NCBI GenBank assembly: GCA_020629335.1
Contig: JAHDDN010000184.1
Span: 1-9,911 of the forward strand
Reading direction: 5' to 3'
DNA from: Chitinophagales bacterium
Lineage (GTDB): Bacteria > Bacteroidota > Bacteroidia > Chitinophagales > UBA2359
Length of the DNA stretch: 9,911 nucleotides
A program made the translations under genes and the position numbers. The notes beneath the pieces were generated by a model. It did not search any database, was not told where the DNA came from, and saw only the letters and a program-made list of their open reading frames with translations. This document shows, in pieces, positions 1 to 6,929 of the stretch (positions are counted from its first letter, which is position 1; each line of letters begins with the position of its first letter).

Positions 1-54
1 GACCATCGACCATCGACCATCGACCATCGACCATCGACCATCGACCATCGACCA
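1..54. repeat. Tandem heptamer array (GACCATC, about 7.7 copies)
   Basis: Seven perfect copies of the 7-bp unit GACCATC are followed by a partial GACCA. The array begins at or before the window edge, so its full length is unknown. It ends one base before the stop codon of the minus-strand ATPase gene and therefore lies just downstream of the recQ-ATPase transcript. All visible copies are identical, which suggests recent expansion or contraction. Short heptamer arrays of this kind (STRR-like, as described in cyanobacteria) are intergenic. No function can be read from it. Confidence 0.95.
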
Positions 55-55
55 A

Positions 56-895
56 TTAATACCGTCTTTTAAACTTCCCCAAATTCCTCAGCAACTCCCA
101 ATCCTGTTCATTCTTCAATAGAGCACTGCTGTGAGGAGGCATTTCTTCCCCCCATTTAATATGGTCTAAATTCTCTGGGATAATACCTTCCATGAGAAGG
201 AGTTTGATCCAGTCGATTAGCTCGCTGGTGGAAGGTTTTTTCTTGACACCTTTCACCTCTCTAATACTATAGAAAGCCTTCATGGCACTTTTGGCCATCT
301 CTTCACTTAAATCAGGATAATGCACGTCAATGATTTGCTGCATCGTCTCTTTTTCGGGGAAACGGATGTAGTGGAAAAGGCATCGACGCAAGAAGGCATC
401 AGGCAATTCCTTTTCATTATTAGACGTAATAATGATGATCGGACGATGCTTGGCTACTATCGTTTTTTGTAGCTCATAGCAGTAGAATTCCATCTTGTCC
501 AATTCCAATAATAAATCGTTGGGAAACTCAATATCGGCTTTGTCGATCTCGTCAATAAGGAGGACGACTTGCTCGTCAGATTCAAAGGCCTCCCATAATT
601 TGCCTTGCTTGATGTAATTGGCAATATCGTGTACTCGCTCCGAACCCAATTGAGAATCCCGCAAACGAGAAACCGCATCATACTCGTACAAACCTTGCTG
701 AGCGATGGTCGTAGATTTAACATACCAAGTGATGATCTTTTTGTCTAAAGCCTTGGATACTTCATGCGCTAAAAGCGTCTTACCCGTTCCAGGTTCTCCC
801 TTGACAATCAATGGCTTTTGCAGATGAATAGAAGCATTCACTGCCACTTGTAATTCGCGCGTAGCGACATATTTTTCGGTTCCTTGAAATTGCAT
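56..895 (-). CDS. MoxR-type AAA+ ATPase (AAA_5, CoxD-like)
   Basis: This is a 279-residue single-domain AAA+ ATPase of the MoxR class. Such proteins are chaperone-like and usually work with a von Willebrand factor A (VWA, CoxE-like) partner to mature or remodel protein complexes. Visible motifs are Walker A GEPGTGKT at residues 33-40, Walker B VLLIDEID at 111-118, a sensor-1 strand IIIITSNN at 153-160, an LRRC arginine-finger region near 169-172, and KPSTSELIDW at about 220-229 in the C-terminal lid. There is no signal peptide or membrane segment, so it should be cytoplasmic. The ATG at 893-895 starts just before the conserved fold, and the length suits the family. It begins 19 bp after the recQ stop on the same strand, so the two are probably co-transcribed. 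No VWA gene lies inside the window; if present it would be beyond the left edge, past the heptamer array. The ATPase assignment is firm. The exact MoxR subfamily and its client are not. Confidence 0.9.
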   Translation of the reverse strand: MQFQGTEKYVATRELQVAVNASIHLQKPLIVKGEPGTGKTLLAHEVSKALDKKIITWYVKSTTIAQQGLYEYDAVSRLRDSQLGSERVHDIANYIKQGKLWEAFESDEQVVLLIDEIDKADIEFPNDLLLELDKMEFYCYELQKTIVAKHRPIIIITSNNEKELPDAFLRRCLFHYIRFPEKETMQQIIDVHYPDLSEEMAKSAMKAFYSIREVKGVKKKPSTSELIDWIKLLLMEGIIPENLDHIKWGEEMPPHSSALLKNEQDWELLRNLGKFKRRY

Positions 896-914
896 AGTAT
901 TTTATGTGTGTGGT

Positions 915-3050
915 TTATACTGTTTTACTTTGTCCCTTGTGATGAGCTAAGGCCAAACGAAGTTTGAAATAAGGAATTTCCTCATCCAAGTATTCAAACA
1001 AATCTTTTATCTTTTCTGGTTCACCTAAGTCTTCATAGGCCTTTTGAATACGCACTAACTCATCCTTGCTGACATATTGTAGGATGTCGATAGGATAGCC
1101 ATTGGCATATAACTTAGCCAAGTGAGAATAAATGGTTGTTGGGTTCAAATTACGTTCAGAAGCCATGGATTCTACGCTATGCCCAGCCTTGTATAATTCG
1201 TAGGTCTGTACAAAAGTACTACCTTTGATTTTGTGTCCTTCTTGTGCTTTAGAAGAAATATAAGTACGGATACGTTCAATAAAAATCTCTCCATACTTTT
1301 GGAGTTTGACTGCCCCCACCCCTTTGATATGACTCATCTCTTCGGGAGTAGTAGGGCGCTCACCAGACATCTCCTTTAAGGTCGCATCACTGAAGACCAC
1401 ATAAGGCGGTACCCCATCTCTAACGGCAATATCCTTACGCAACTGACGCAATACTTCAAATAGCTCCTCATTGATAACTGTTTGCTTGCTCTTTGGTTTC
1501 GTTTTTTGAGCACGTTCTTTAATTTTATCCTTGATGGCTTGTAATTGGACTAACTCCACTTTGCGACCATCGAATAAAACTCCTTTACTAGCTTCTGTCA
1601 GTTTTAATACATTACCCTCATGGAAAGCCAATTCTACTAAACCCAAATGAACGAGTTGTCTGAGGTATTGCTCCCAATCATTATAACTGATGTCTTTACC
1701 AGCGCCATAAGTTTTGATTTTATGCCAACCATTCTTTAGAACTGCTTGTCTGGTAGAACCTCTCAGGACATCAATCAATAAATTAGTACCCACTTTTTGA
1801 TTTAATCGAGCGATAGCGGAAAGTGCCTTTTGAGCAATCACTGTCCCGTCAAATCGCTTAGGAGGATTTTTACAAATATCACAATTATTGCAGTGATCTG
1901 TTAAGGTTTCCCCGAAATAACTCAGTAGGATTTTTCGTCTACAAGTCAGTGCATCTGCATACTGTAGCATGCGATTTAGCTTATTTTCGTTGACGTCTTT
2001 TTGTTTGCTATCCTCAAAAAAACGTCTGAGTGTAATCACATCCCCATAGCTATAAAATAAGAGGGTGTCACTTTTTAAACCATCCCGTCCAGCACGGCCA
2101 ATCTCCTGATAATAACTTTCGATATTTTTTGGCAAATTATAATGAATCACCCATCGCACATTGGACTTGTCAATACCCATTCCAAAGGCAACAGTCGCAC
2201 AAACAATCGGCATGGTATCATTGATAAAAGCCTCCTGCGCATTAGAACGCAATGCGCTCGGCATACCCGCATGATAGCAACCTGCATTAATACCTTGTGC
2301 TTTTAGCTTTTGAGATAAATCCTCTGTGGACTTACGACTCAAGCAGTAGATAATACCCGATTGATTAGGGCGAGCTTTAATGAAATTGAGAATTTTTTTG
2401 AGCTTATCACGTCCTGGCTCTACACTCAAACTCAGATTAGGTCGATCAAATGAATCAATAAAATATTCAGGATTTTCGATTTTCAATTGATCAGCGATAT
2501 CCTTACGAGTCATTTTGTCAGCGGTGGCTGTCAAAGCAATTAAAGGCACATCAGGAAAAGACTTCTTTAAGTAGTGTAATTGCGTATACTCGGGACGAAA
2601 ATCATGGCCCCAAGCACTAATACAGTGGGCCTCATCTATCGCAAATAAATTGAGATTTAACTTTTGCAAAAAGTAGTAGAAGTTCTTTGTTAAGAGCTTT
2701 TCAGGAGAAGCATAAACCAATTTTAGTTGTCCATTAATTGCTTGATTTTCTATCTCATACTGTTGAGAAGAAGTCAATGAACTATTAATATAAGCCGCAG
2801 GAATACCATTTGATTTTAATGCTTCTACTTGGTCCTTCATCAAGGAGATCAAAGGAGAGATAACGATACAAACTCCCGCCTGAATAATGGCAGGTATTTG
2901 GTAACAAATAGATTTGCCACCTCCTGTAGGCATTAAAACTACACTATCCTTCTTATCCAATACACTTTGGATAACTTCTTGCTGCATGGGTCTAAAGGTT
3001 TCATAACCAAAGTACTGTTTAAGGGCTTGTTGAGCAACGTCTATATTCAT
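915..3050 (-). CDS. recQ: ATP-dependent DNA helicase RecQ
   Basis: This is a 711-residue 3'-5' superfamily 2 helicase acting in recombination and replication-fork repair in the cytoplasm. In order it shows motif I PTGGGKS (41-47), DEAH (139-142), the RecQ aromatic-rich loop within HCISAWGHDFRPEY (142-155), motif III LTATA (173-177), and motif VI QEIGRAGRDG (315-324). The RQC zinc site is formed by Cys370, Cys387, Cys390 and Cys393, followed by the winged helix. An HRDC domain sits at about 528-602. After it comes a C-terminal helix-turn-helix-like segment (about 605-700) beyond the minimal E. coli architecture, which accounts for the extra length (E. coli RecQ is about 610 residues). All catalytic and zinc residues expected are present, so it looks functional. 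The ATG at 3048-3050 precedes the conserved N-terminal helix; no Shine-Dalgarno is visible. It is the first gene of the probable recQ-ATPase operon and is divergent from fdhD. Confidence 0.97.
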   Translation of the reverse strand: MNIDVAQQALKQYFGYETFRPMQQEVIQSVLDKKDSVVLMPTGGGKSICYQIPAIIQAGVCIVISPLISLMKDQVEALKSNGIPAAYINSSLTSSQQYEIENQAINGQLKLVYASPEKLLTKNFYYFLQKLNLNLFAIDEAHCISAWGHDFRPEYTQLHYLKKSFPDVPLIALTATADKMTRKDIADQLKIENPEYFIDSFDRPNLSLSVEPGRDKLKKILNFIKARPNQSGIIYCLSRKSTEDLSQKLKAQGINAGCYHAGMPSALRSNAQEAFINDTMPIVCATVAFGMGIDKSNVRWVIHYNLPKNIESYYQEIGRAGRDGLKSDTLLFYSYGDVITLRRFFEDSKQKDVNENKLNRMLQYADALTCRRKILLSYFGETLTDHCNNCDICKNPPKRFDGTVIAQKALSAIARLNQKVGTNLLIDVLRGSTRQAVLKNGWHKIKTYGAGKDISYNDWEQYLRQLVHLGLVELAFHEGNVLKLTEASKGVLFDGRKVELVQLQAIKDKIKERAQKTKPKSKQTVINEELFEVLRQLRKDIAVRDGVPPYVVFSDATLKEMSGERPTTPEEMSHIKGVGAVKLQKYGEIFIERIRTYISSKAQEGHKIKGSTFVQTYELYKAGHSVESMASERNLNPTTIYSHLAKLYANGYPIDILQYVSKDELVRIQKAYEDLGEPEKIKDLFEYLDEEIPYFKLRLALAHHKGQSKTV

Positions 3051-3149
3051 ATTGAAATTTTTGAAAAAGGGTACATTTGAAATATGCCCCCTAATAAGTA
3101 AGCAATTAAAAAGGATGGGGTAAAAACCAATAAATACTAAATAGGAGTG

Positions 3150-3180
3150 TAAAGATAAGAATTCTTAACTTAGCCCCAAA
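3150..3180 (-). promoter_or_regulatory. Candidate Bacteroidota promoter for recQ
   Basis: Read on the minus strand, TTTG (3180-3177) is followed after 19 bp by TATCTTTA (3157-3150). This is one base off the Bacteroidota -7 consensus TAnnTTTG, and the spacing is close to what that sigma factor prefers. Transcription would start near 3145, leaving a leader of about 95 nt before the recQ ATG. This rests on motif match only. Confidence 0.45.
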
Positions 3181-3234
3181 GTTCATTAAATATTATGTCG
3201 AGACACAAGTATTCAGTTCTCCTTATATCTATCT

Positions 3235-3256
3235 AGAGACGTGTATTTGCGTCTCT
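3235..3256 (+). promoter_or_regulatory. Inverted repeat upstream of fdhD (operator or leader hairpin)
   Basis: A perfect 7-bp inverted repeat, AGAGACG-N8-CGTCTCT, ends 21 bp before the fdhD ATG. A second GAGAC lies at 3200-3204 inside a TGTC-GA-GACA palindrome (3197-3206). No consensus TAnnTTTG box was found close to fdhD; the only exact match in this region on the plus strand is TACATTTG at 3072-3079, about 200 bp upstream. The repeat could be a repressor site or a hairpin in the leader. It has no T-tract, so it does not look like a terminator. Function is inferred from position only. Confidence 0.4.
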
Positions 3257-3277
3257 TAATCGAAGAAAGCAGATAAA

Positions 3278-4132
3278 ATGAAAAAGCAAAGCATCCACCA
3301 ACATCCCATCACCAAAGTAAATAACAACAAGCACATTAGCACATTAGATCACATTGCCGTAGAAGAACCTGTTGAGATGCGCTTAGAATACTGGGAGGAA
3401 GAAGCCCCAAAAGCCAAAAGCATCTCCATTACCATGCGTACCCCAGGAGAAGATTTCGACCTCACATTAGGTTTCTTATTTACTGAAAATATCCTCACTA
3501 ATATCAATCAAATAACGGCCATTAAGCATTGTGGATTAAGCCCTAATGGCGATTCAAGTCAGAATGTGGTCAAGGTATCCTTAGCCCCTGATCATGCGAT
3601 CGACCTCCAAAGCTTAGAACGACATTTCTATACGAGTTCAAGTTGTGGAGTATGTGGCAAAACCTCCATAGAAGCTGTCAGCGTTGCTAACTGTCAGCTC
3701 ACTCTCAAAGATGAACTCCAACTAAAGCCGTCTGTCTTACATCAAATGCCGCTTGCCTTAAGAGAAGCTCAAAGCGTATTCGATCAAACTGGCGGATTAC
3801 ATGCCGCAGCCTTATTTGATTTGAATGGAGAATTTATCCGTTTGAGAGAAGATGTAGGCCGACACAATGCCTTAGACAAGCTAATTGGTTCCTTTTTCAG
3901 AGAAAATCAAGTTCCTTTGTCAAACAAAGTATTGTTGTTAAGTGGAAGAATCAGTTTTGAATTAGTGCAAAAAGCGCTGATGGCAGGCATTCCCATTATT
4001 GCAGCGGTAGGAGCACCCTCCAGTTTGGCTATTTCCTTAGCAGAGGAGTCAGGTATTACACTCATCGGTTTTTTGAGAAACAATCGTTTTAACATATATT
4101 GCGGAGCACAAAGAATTAGCCATGAAAATTAG
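3278..4132 (+). CDS. fdhD: Formate dehydrogenase accessory sulfurtransferase FdhD
   Basis: This 284-residue cytoplasmic protein matches the FdhD family. In E. coli, FdhD moves sulfur from the desulfurase IscS to the molybdenum cofactor (bis-MGD), giving the terminal sulfido ligand needed by formate dehydrogenases and related molybdoenzymes. The family's catalytic CxxC is visible as SSCGVCGK, with Cys123 and Cys126. Other conserved stretches are TPGEDFDLTLGFLFTE (55-70), TGGLHAA (171-177), REDVGRHNALDK (190-201) and SGRISFELVQKA (222-233). Length is close to E. coli FdhD (277 residues). The ATG at 3278-3280 gives a natural start about 30 residues before the first conserved block. The gene overlaps the next by 11 bp, so the two are probably translationally coupled. 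No formate dehydrogenase or other molybdoenzyme gene is in the window, so the client is encoded elsewhere. Confidence 0.96.
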   Translation: MKKQSIHQHPITKVNNNKHISTLDHIAVEEPVEMRLEYWEEEAPKAKSISITMRTPGEDFDLTLGFLFTENILTNINQITAIKHCGLSPNGDSSQNVVKVSLAPDHAIDLQSLERHFYTSSSCGVCGKTSIEAVSVANCQLTLKDELQLKPSVLHQMPLALREAQSVFDQTGGLHAAALFDLNGEFIRLREDVGRHNALDKLIGSFFRENQVPLSNKVLLLSGRISFELVQKALMAGIPIIAAVGAPSSLAISLAEESGITLIGFLRNNRFNIYCGAQRISHEN

Positions 4133-4490
4133 AATCAAAGAAAACAGCCTTCGATTAAGGCTCACTAAATCTGAAGTTGAAACATTCGCCAAAACAAGCA
4201 CCTTCAGCCAACAAATAGCTTTTGCTCCCGATAGCCAACTCACCTACACCATTGAAGCTTCTGCTGATATAAAAGAACCAATAGGACTGTTCAATGGCTT
4301 AGAAATCAAGGTCTTAGTCCCAATCACCTTAGCCAAAGAATGGGTTAATAGCAAACAAGTAGGCTTTGAAACACAACAACTCATTTCAGAGGAAAACTAC
4401 CTGAAAATCCTAGTAGAAAAAGACTTTGCTTGCCTAAAACCCAGAGCAGGAGAGGAGGAGTCAGACAACTATCCCAACCCCTTATCATAA
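4122..4490 (+). CDS. Small fdhD-coupled protein of unknown function (DUF7009-like)
   Basis: This is a 122-residue soluble protein with no signal peptide or membrane segment. Its start ATG lies inside the last codons of fdhD (11-bp overlap, different frame), a strong sign of translational coupling and linked function. I recall small proteins of this look beside fdhD in Bacteroidota, grouped under a domain of unknown function (DUF7009, from memory and not checked). Features are a basic N-terminus, MKIRIKENSLRLRL, followed by a likely beta-rich body (about 20-80). Near the end, around a single cysteine (Cys104), is the motif DFACLKPR (101-108), then an acidic tail GEEESDNYPNP (110-120). The cysteine next to an FdhD CxxC enzyme makes a role in cofactor sulfuration or molybdoenzyme maturation plausible, but this is inference from position. 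No known enzyme motif was seen. Confidence 0.85.
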   Translation: MKIRIKENSLRLRLTKSEVETFAKTSTFSQQIAFAPDSQLTYTIEASADIKEPIGLFNGLEIKVLVPITLAKEWVNSKQVGFETQQLISEENYLKILVEKDFACLKPRAGEEESDNYPNPLS

Positions 4491-4502
4491 TTTATTATGT
4501 AG

Positions 4503-4523
4503 GGACGTTGCACTGCAACGTCC
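4503..4523. terminator. Perfect 10-bp palindrome, possible terminator or dispersed repeat
   Basis: GGACGTTGCA, one central C, then TGCAACGTCC form a perfect inverted repeat. It starts 12 bp after the stop of the fdhD partner gene and ends 31 bp before the convergent beta-barrel gene. As RNA it would fold with about 8 bp of stem and a 5-nt loop. A short T-rich stretch (ACCTTTTG) follows on the plus strand, so it may end the fdhD transcript. The other side has no T-tract. The GTAGGGACGTTGCA-type palindrome also looks like dispersed intergenic palindromes seen in many genomes, so it could be a repeat copy that doubles as terminator. Confidence 0.6.
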
Positions 4524-4554
4524 ACCTTTTGTAACATCCACTAAGTTTTATAAT

Positions 4555-5196
4555 TTACTTCACCAAAGTATACCCCAAACTCAGCTGAATTAGATAGTTA
4601 TAAGACTTTGTCGTCTCCAGCTCAAATGTTTGGTTTAAGAAAGGAGATAAACCATGTTGATAACGAAGCGAAAGATTCAGACCACTATAATGGTCGTATT
4701 CCAAGCCAATAATTCCACCTAACTCTAAACTCTCGTAGTTTTCCATATCTTGCACATGCGTCCCATCATCTACCTTCGCTCCTAATAGAAGATTGGCAGC
4801 AATACCCGCATGAATATTGATTGACTCAGAAAAATAATATTTCCCCAATAGAGGAATGCTCAAGTAATTCATCGTACTCTTACTCGTAATCGATTGATTA
4901 GCAACACTAATTATTACTTCATGTCCTTGTTTAGAAAAAAGTAATTCACCTTGCAAAGCGAATTTATTCGATAAAAAATGATTGGCATAAATTCCAGCAT
5001 GAAAAGCTAATAAAGGAGACTTTTCTGATATTAATGTTTGTTCATCTAAAATAGCATTGGAAAGATTTAAACCAGCTTTAAGGCCGATGTTAAAACTTTT
5101 TTGATTGTCAGTAGGTGTTTTCTCAGGACTTATTTGAGCGATAACAATGCCGTTAGCAAATAGCATTATTAATAAATAGACTATGAACTTTTTCAT
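4555..5196 (-). CDS. Outer-membrane beta-barrel protein (OMP_b-brl_2 / PorT-like)
   Basis: This 213-residue secreted protein has a signal peptide: MKKF, a hydrophobic core at about 4-19, and likely cleavage after Ala20 (VIA/QIS). A short polar linker (21-34) is followed by SFNIGLKAGLNLSN (34-47), the typical opening strand of the small Bacteroidota porin-family barrels. The remainder alternates hydrophobic and polar residues with aromatic or glycine turns, ending in a strand LIQLSLGYTLVK, as expected for roughly eight antiparallel strands in the outer membrane. Substrate or role cannot be told; many members are structural or of unknown function. The ATG at 5194-5196 directly precedes the signal peptide. 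It stands alone, convergent with the fdhD pair, with a long AT-rich upstream region. A possible -7 box TAATTTTG lies at 5342-5335 on the minus strand, without a well-spaced -33 box. Confidence 0.88.
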   Translation of the reverse strand: MKKFIVYLLIMLFANGIVIAQISPEKTPTDNQKSFNIGLKAGLNLSNAILDEQTLISEKSPLLAFHAGIYANHFLSNKFALQGELLFSKQGHEVIISVANQSITSKSTMNYLSIPLLGKYYFSESINIHAGIAANLLLGAKVDDGTHVQDMENYESLELGGIIGLEYDHYSGLNLSLRYQHGLSPFLNQTFELETTKSYNYLIQLSLGYTLVK

Positions 5197-5635
5197 AATT
5201 AATTGGTCATTTGGTAAAAAAAGAGGTGTCTAACAGCCTAAAACTTCCTATAGCAGTGGAAGCACACTTAGTTTAGCTGTTTTAATTCTGTAGGTTGAAT
5301 ATTGGAAAAGGGTTGTGCATGTTTATGCCATTAACAAAATTAATAAAAATATATGAAACAAAGTCAAGTAATGATAAAAAAATAAAATGCTTATTTAAAA
5401 CTAAAGATTTACTTATAGATACAAGAGTTTTTCTTTTAGTTATGATTTAATATTCCCCCCCAAAAATATTTTTTCTGTTTTTTAATGACGCATATTCCCA
5501 TCATATAAGTAATTCTGCCCAATTGCTTAAGCCCAAAATAAACCATCCGATATTGTTCGAGAACTTTTATTGATCTATTTATATTACCAACTTTAAAAAT
5601 TAAGCTTTAGCTTTGCGATTCTAAAAAACAATAGA
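5197..5635. other. AT-rich intergenic region without genes
   Basis: This stretch of about 440 bp between the divergently transcribed beta-barrel and LOG genes holds no convincing reading frame. It is strongly AT-rich, with a run of seven C at 5455-5461 followed directly by a T/A palindrome AAAAATATTTTT. Possible promoter boxes are a minus-strand TAATTTTG (5342-5335) for the barrel gene and a plus-strand TAGCTTTG (5608-5615) for the LOG gene. No known riboswitch or small RNA was recognised. Confidence 0.6.
5608..5615 (+). promoter_or_regulatory. Candidate -7 box for the LOG gene
   Basis: TAGCTTTG is an exact match to the Bacteroidota -7 consensus TAnnTTTG. No clear TTTG lies at the -33 spacing, so support is partial. 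If used, transcription would start about 15 bp before the long palindrome, placing the whole palindrome in a leader of roughly 180 nt upstream of the LOG ATG at 5799. Confidence 0.35.
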
Positions 5636-5795
5636 GAACTCATTTAAAGTTTTATGATGAAGCTGAAAATGAGGTAATTTTTCGTAGTTCAAGGCATTTT
5701 TGAGGTTCATAGCAGAGCTATGGGCCGATAAAATAACGCAGAAATACGTAAAATTAACTATTTCCCAAGCCAGCAGAAAAACTTTAAATGAGTTC
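5636..5795. repeat. 160-bp imperfect palindromic element (MITE/REP-like)
   Basis: The outer 18 bp are perfect inverted repeats: GAACTCATTTAAAGTTTT at 5636-5653 and its reverse complement at 5778-5795. The inner arms keep matching with small gaps; for example, TAATTTTTCGTAGTTC (5675-5690) against the complement of 5741-5756 agrees at 14 of 16 positions. The very centre is a 10-bp hairpin with a three-base AGA loop (5704-5713 / 5717-5726, two G-U pairs as RNA). The whole element can thus fold into one long hairpin. It encodes no protein of its own. Terminal inverted repeats plus a palindromic body suggest a non-autonomous mobile or dispersed repeat. Flanks show at most a 3-bp AGA duplication, which is weak. 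It ends 3 bp before the LOG gene's ATG. Confidence 0.75.
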
Positions 5796-5798
5796 AGA

Positions 5799-6929
5799 AT
5801 GATAGAAGTAGAATTTATATCAGTATTAGAAGAATTAATAGCCGAAGAGACTCAATGGCGTAAGATAGCCGTTCAAGGCTTAGATCTAAGACCTTATGCA
5901 GAGCAACTCAAAAAAATCGATATTAAAGATTGCATCTTCTTAGGCTGCGATCTGGAGAGAGACCTATATTTATATCTCATTAATAATGAAAATGAATTAT
6001 TCCCAGAGTTAGACGTCCCTTTCAAAATTTATCGATCAGTTCTCTATACCAAAGAGGATCTTTACAACCATTACGATCCAGATAATCCAAGTAGCTATGA
6101 ACTAAGTACGGACTACAAAATATATAAACACTTCGTTGACAATGGAAAAGGAGAACCTAATACCATTCATGAATCACTAGTACGACGACTACACGATCAC
6201 TCCATTACCGATGCTTTAGATGACTTCTTAGAACGATGGGGTGGGGGATCAGAAAAAATAATCGCCATTATGGGCGGACACAGCCTATCCCGTAATGACG
6301 AAAACTATCGAAAGTCAGCCTTAATAGCCAAAGCATTAAGCGAACAAGATTTTATGATGATATCAGGTGGAGGGCCAGGAGCAATGGAAGCCACTCACTT
6401 AGGCGCTTGGTTTGCCTATCGCAGTACGGAAGAATTAGACGAAGGCATTGCTATGCTATCAGAAGCCCCCTTATATAATGATGAAAAATGGCTTTCCCAA
6501 GCCTTTAAAGTAATGGAGCGCTTTCCCTTAGGCCCCAGTAAAATAGATAGTATCGGCATTCCAACTTGGTTATATGGCCATGAACCGCCAACCCCTTTTG
6601 CTACACGAATCGCCAAATACTTCGCTAATTGTGTTCGAGAAGAAGGACTCTTAGCCCTTGCCAAAGGAGGAATAGTTTATGCTCCAGGAAGCGCAGGCAC
6701 CATACAAGAAATTTTCCAAGACGCTGCCCAAAATCATTATAAATCCTACGCAATCGCGAGCCCAATGATTTTCCTAAACACCGATTATTGGATCAACAAA
6801 AAACCAGTTTATCCCATACTAAAAGAACTCGCCGAAGGCCATGAATACGCCGATTGGCTCAGCATACACGACGAAACTGCAGATGTTATATCAGCCATAC
6901 ACGCCTTCCAAAACAGGATAGTCACCTAA
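5799..6929 (+). CDS. LOG/PpnN-family nucleotide 5'-monophosphate phosphoribohydrolase
   Basis: This is a 376-residue cytoplasmic protein of the LOG (lysine-decarboxylase-like fold) superfamily, of the long bacterial type related in size and motifs to PpnN. Family members cleave nucleoside monophosphates to base plus ribose 5-phosphate in nucleotide salvage and stress adaptation. Numbered from the ATG at 5799, it has an N-terminal extension domain (1-145), MGGHS at 158-162, the phosphate-binding SGGGPGAMEA at 189-198, GIPTWLYGHEPPTPFA around 253-268, and PGSAGTIQEIF at 296-306. The last corresponds to the LOG PGGxGTxxE motif with Ser in place of the second Gly. The frame is open back to a TTG at 5700, but those 33 extra codons lie within the palindromic element and show no family sequence, so the ATG start is preferred. 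The gene ends overlapping the convergent ribbon-helix-helix gene. Exact substrate is not predictable. Confidence 0.92.
   Translation: MIEVEFISVLEELIAEETQWRKIAVQGLDLRPYAEQLKKIDIKDCIFLGCDLERDLYLYLINNENELFPELDVPFKIYRSVLYTKEDLYNHYDPDNPSSYELSTDYKIYKHFVDNGKGEPNTIHESLVRRLHDHSITDALDDFLERWGGGSEKIIAIMGGHSLSRNDENYRKSALIAKALSEQDFMMISGGGPGAMEATHLGAWFAYRSTEELDEGIAMLSEAPLYNDEKWLSQAFKVMERFPLGPSKIDSIGIPTWLYGHEPPTPFATRIAKYFANCVREEGLLALAKGGIVYAPGSAGTIQEIFQDAAQNHYKSYAIASPMIFLNTDYWINKKPVYPILKELAEGHEYADWLSIHDETADVISAIHAFQNRIVT

Noticed and set aside
457..723. 88-codon minus-strand frame
   Set aside because: It lies inside the MoxR-type ATPase gene in another frame and has no recognisable features.
3907..4243. Two minus-strand frames of 62 and 64 codons
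   Set aside because: They are antisense to fdhD and its partner, both well supported.
5245..5265. CTTCC/GGAAG inverted repeat upstream of the beta-barrel gene
   Set aside because: It is only 5 bp per arm and is expected by chance in a region of this size.
5455..5474. C7 run followed by an A/T palindrome as a terminator or origin element
   Set aside because: There is no stable GC stem and no gene upstream to terminate; it is common in AT-rich intergenic DNA.
5700..5798. TTG-initiated 33-codon N-terminal extension of the LOG protein
   Set aside because: The extension is wholly encoded by the palindromic element or its edge and has no family resemblance. The ATG at 5799 gives a normal-length protein.
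6416..6664. 82-codon minus-strand frame
   Set aside because: It is antisense to conserved LOG motifs and shows no domain.
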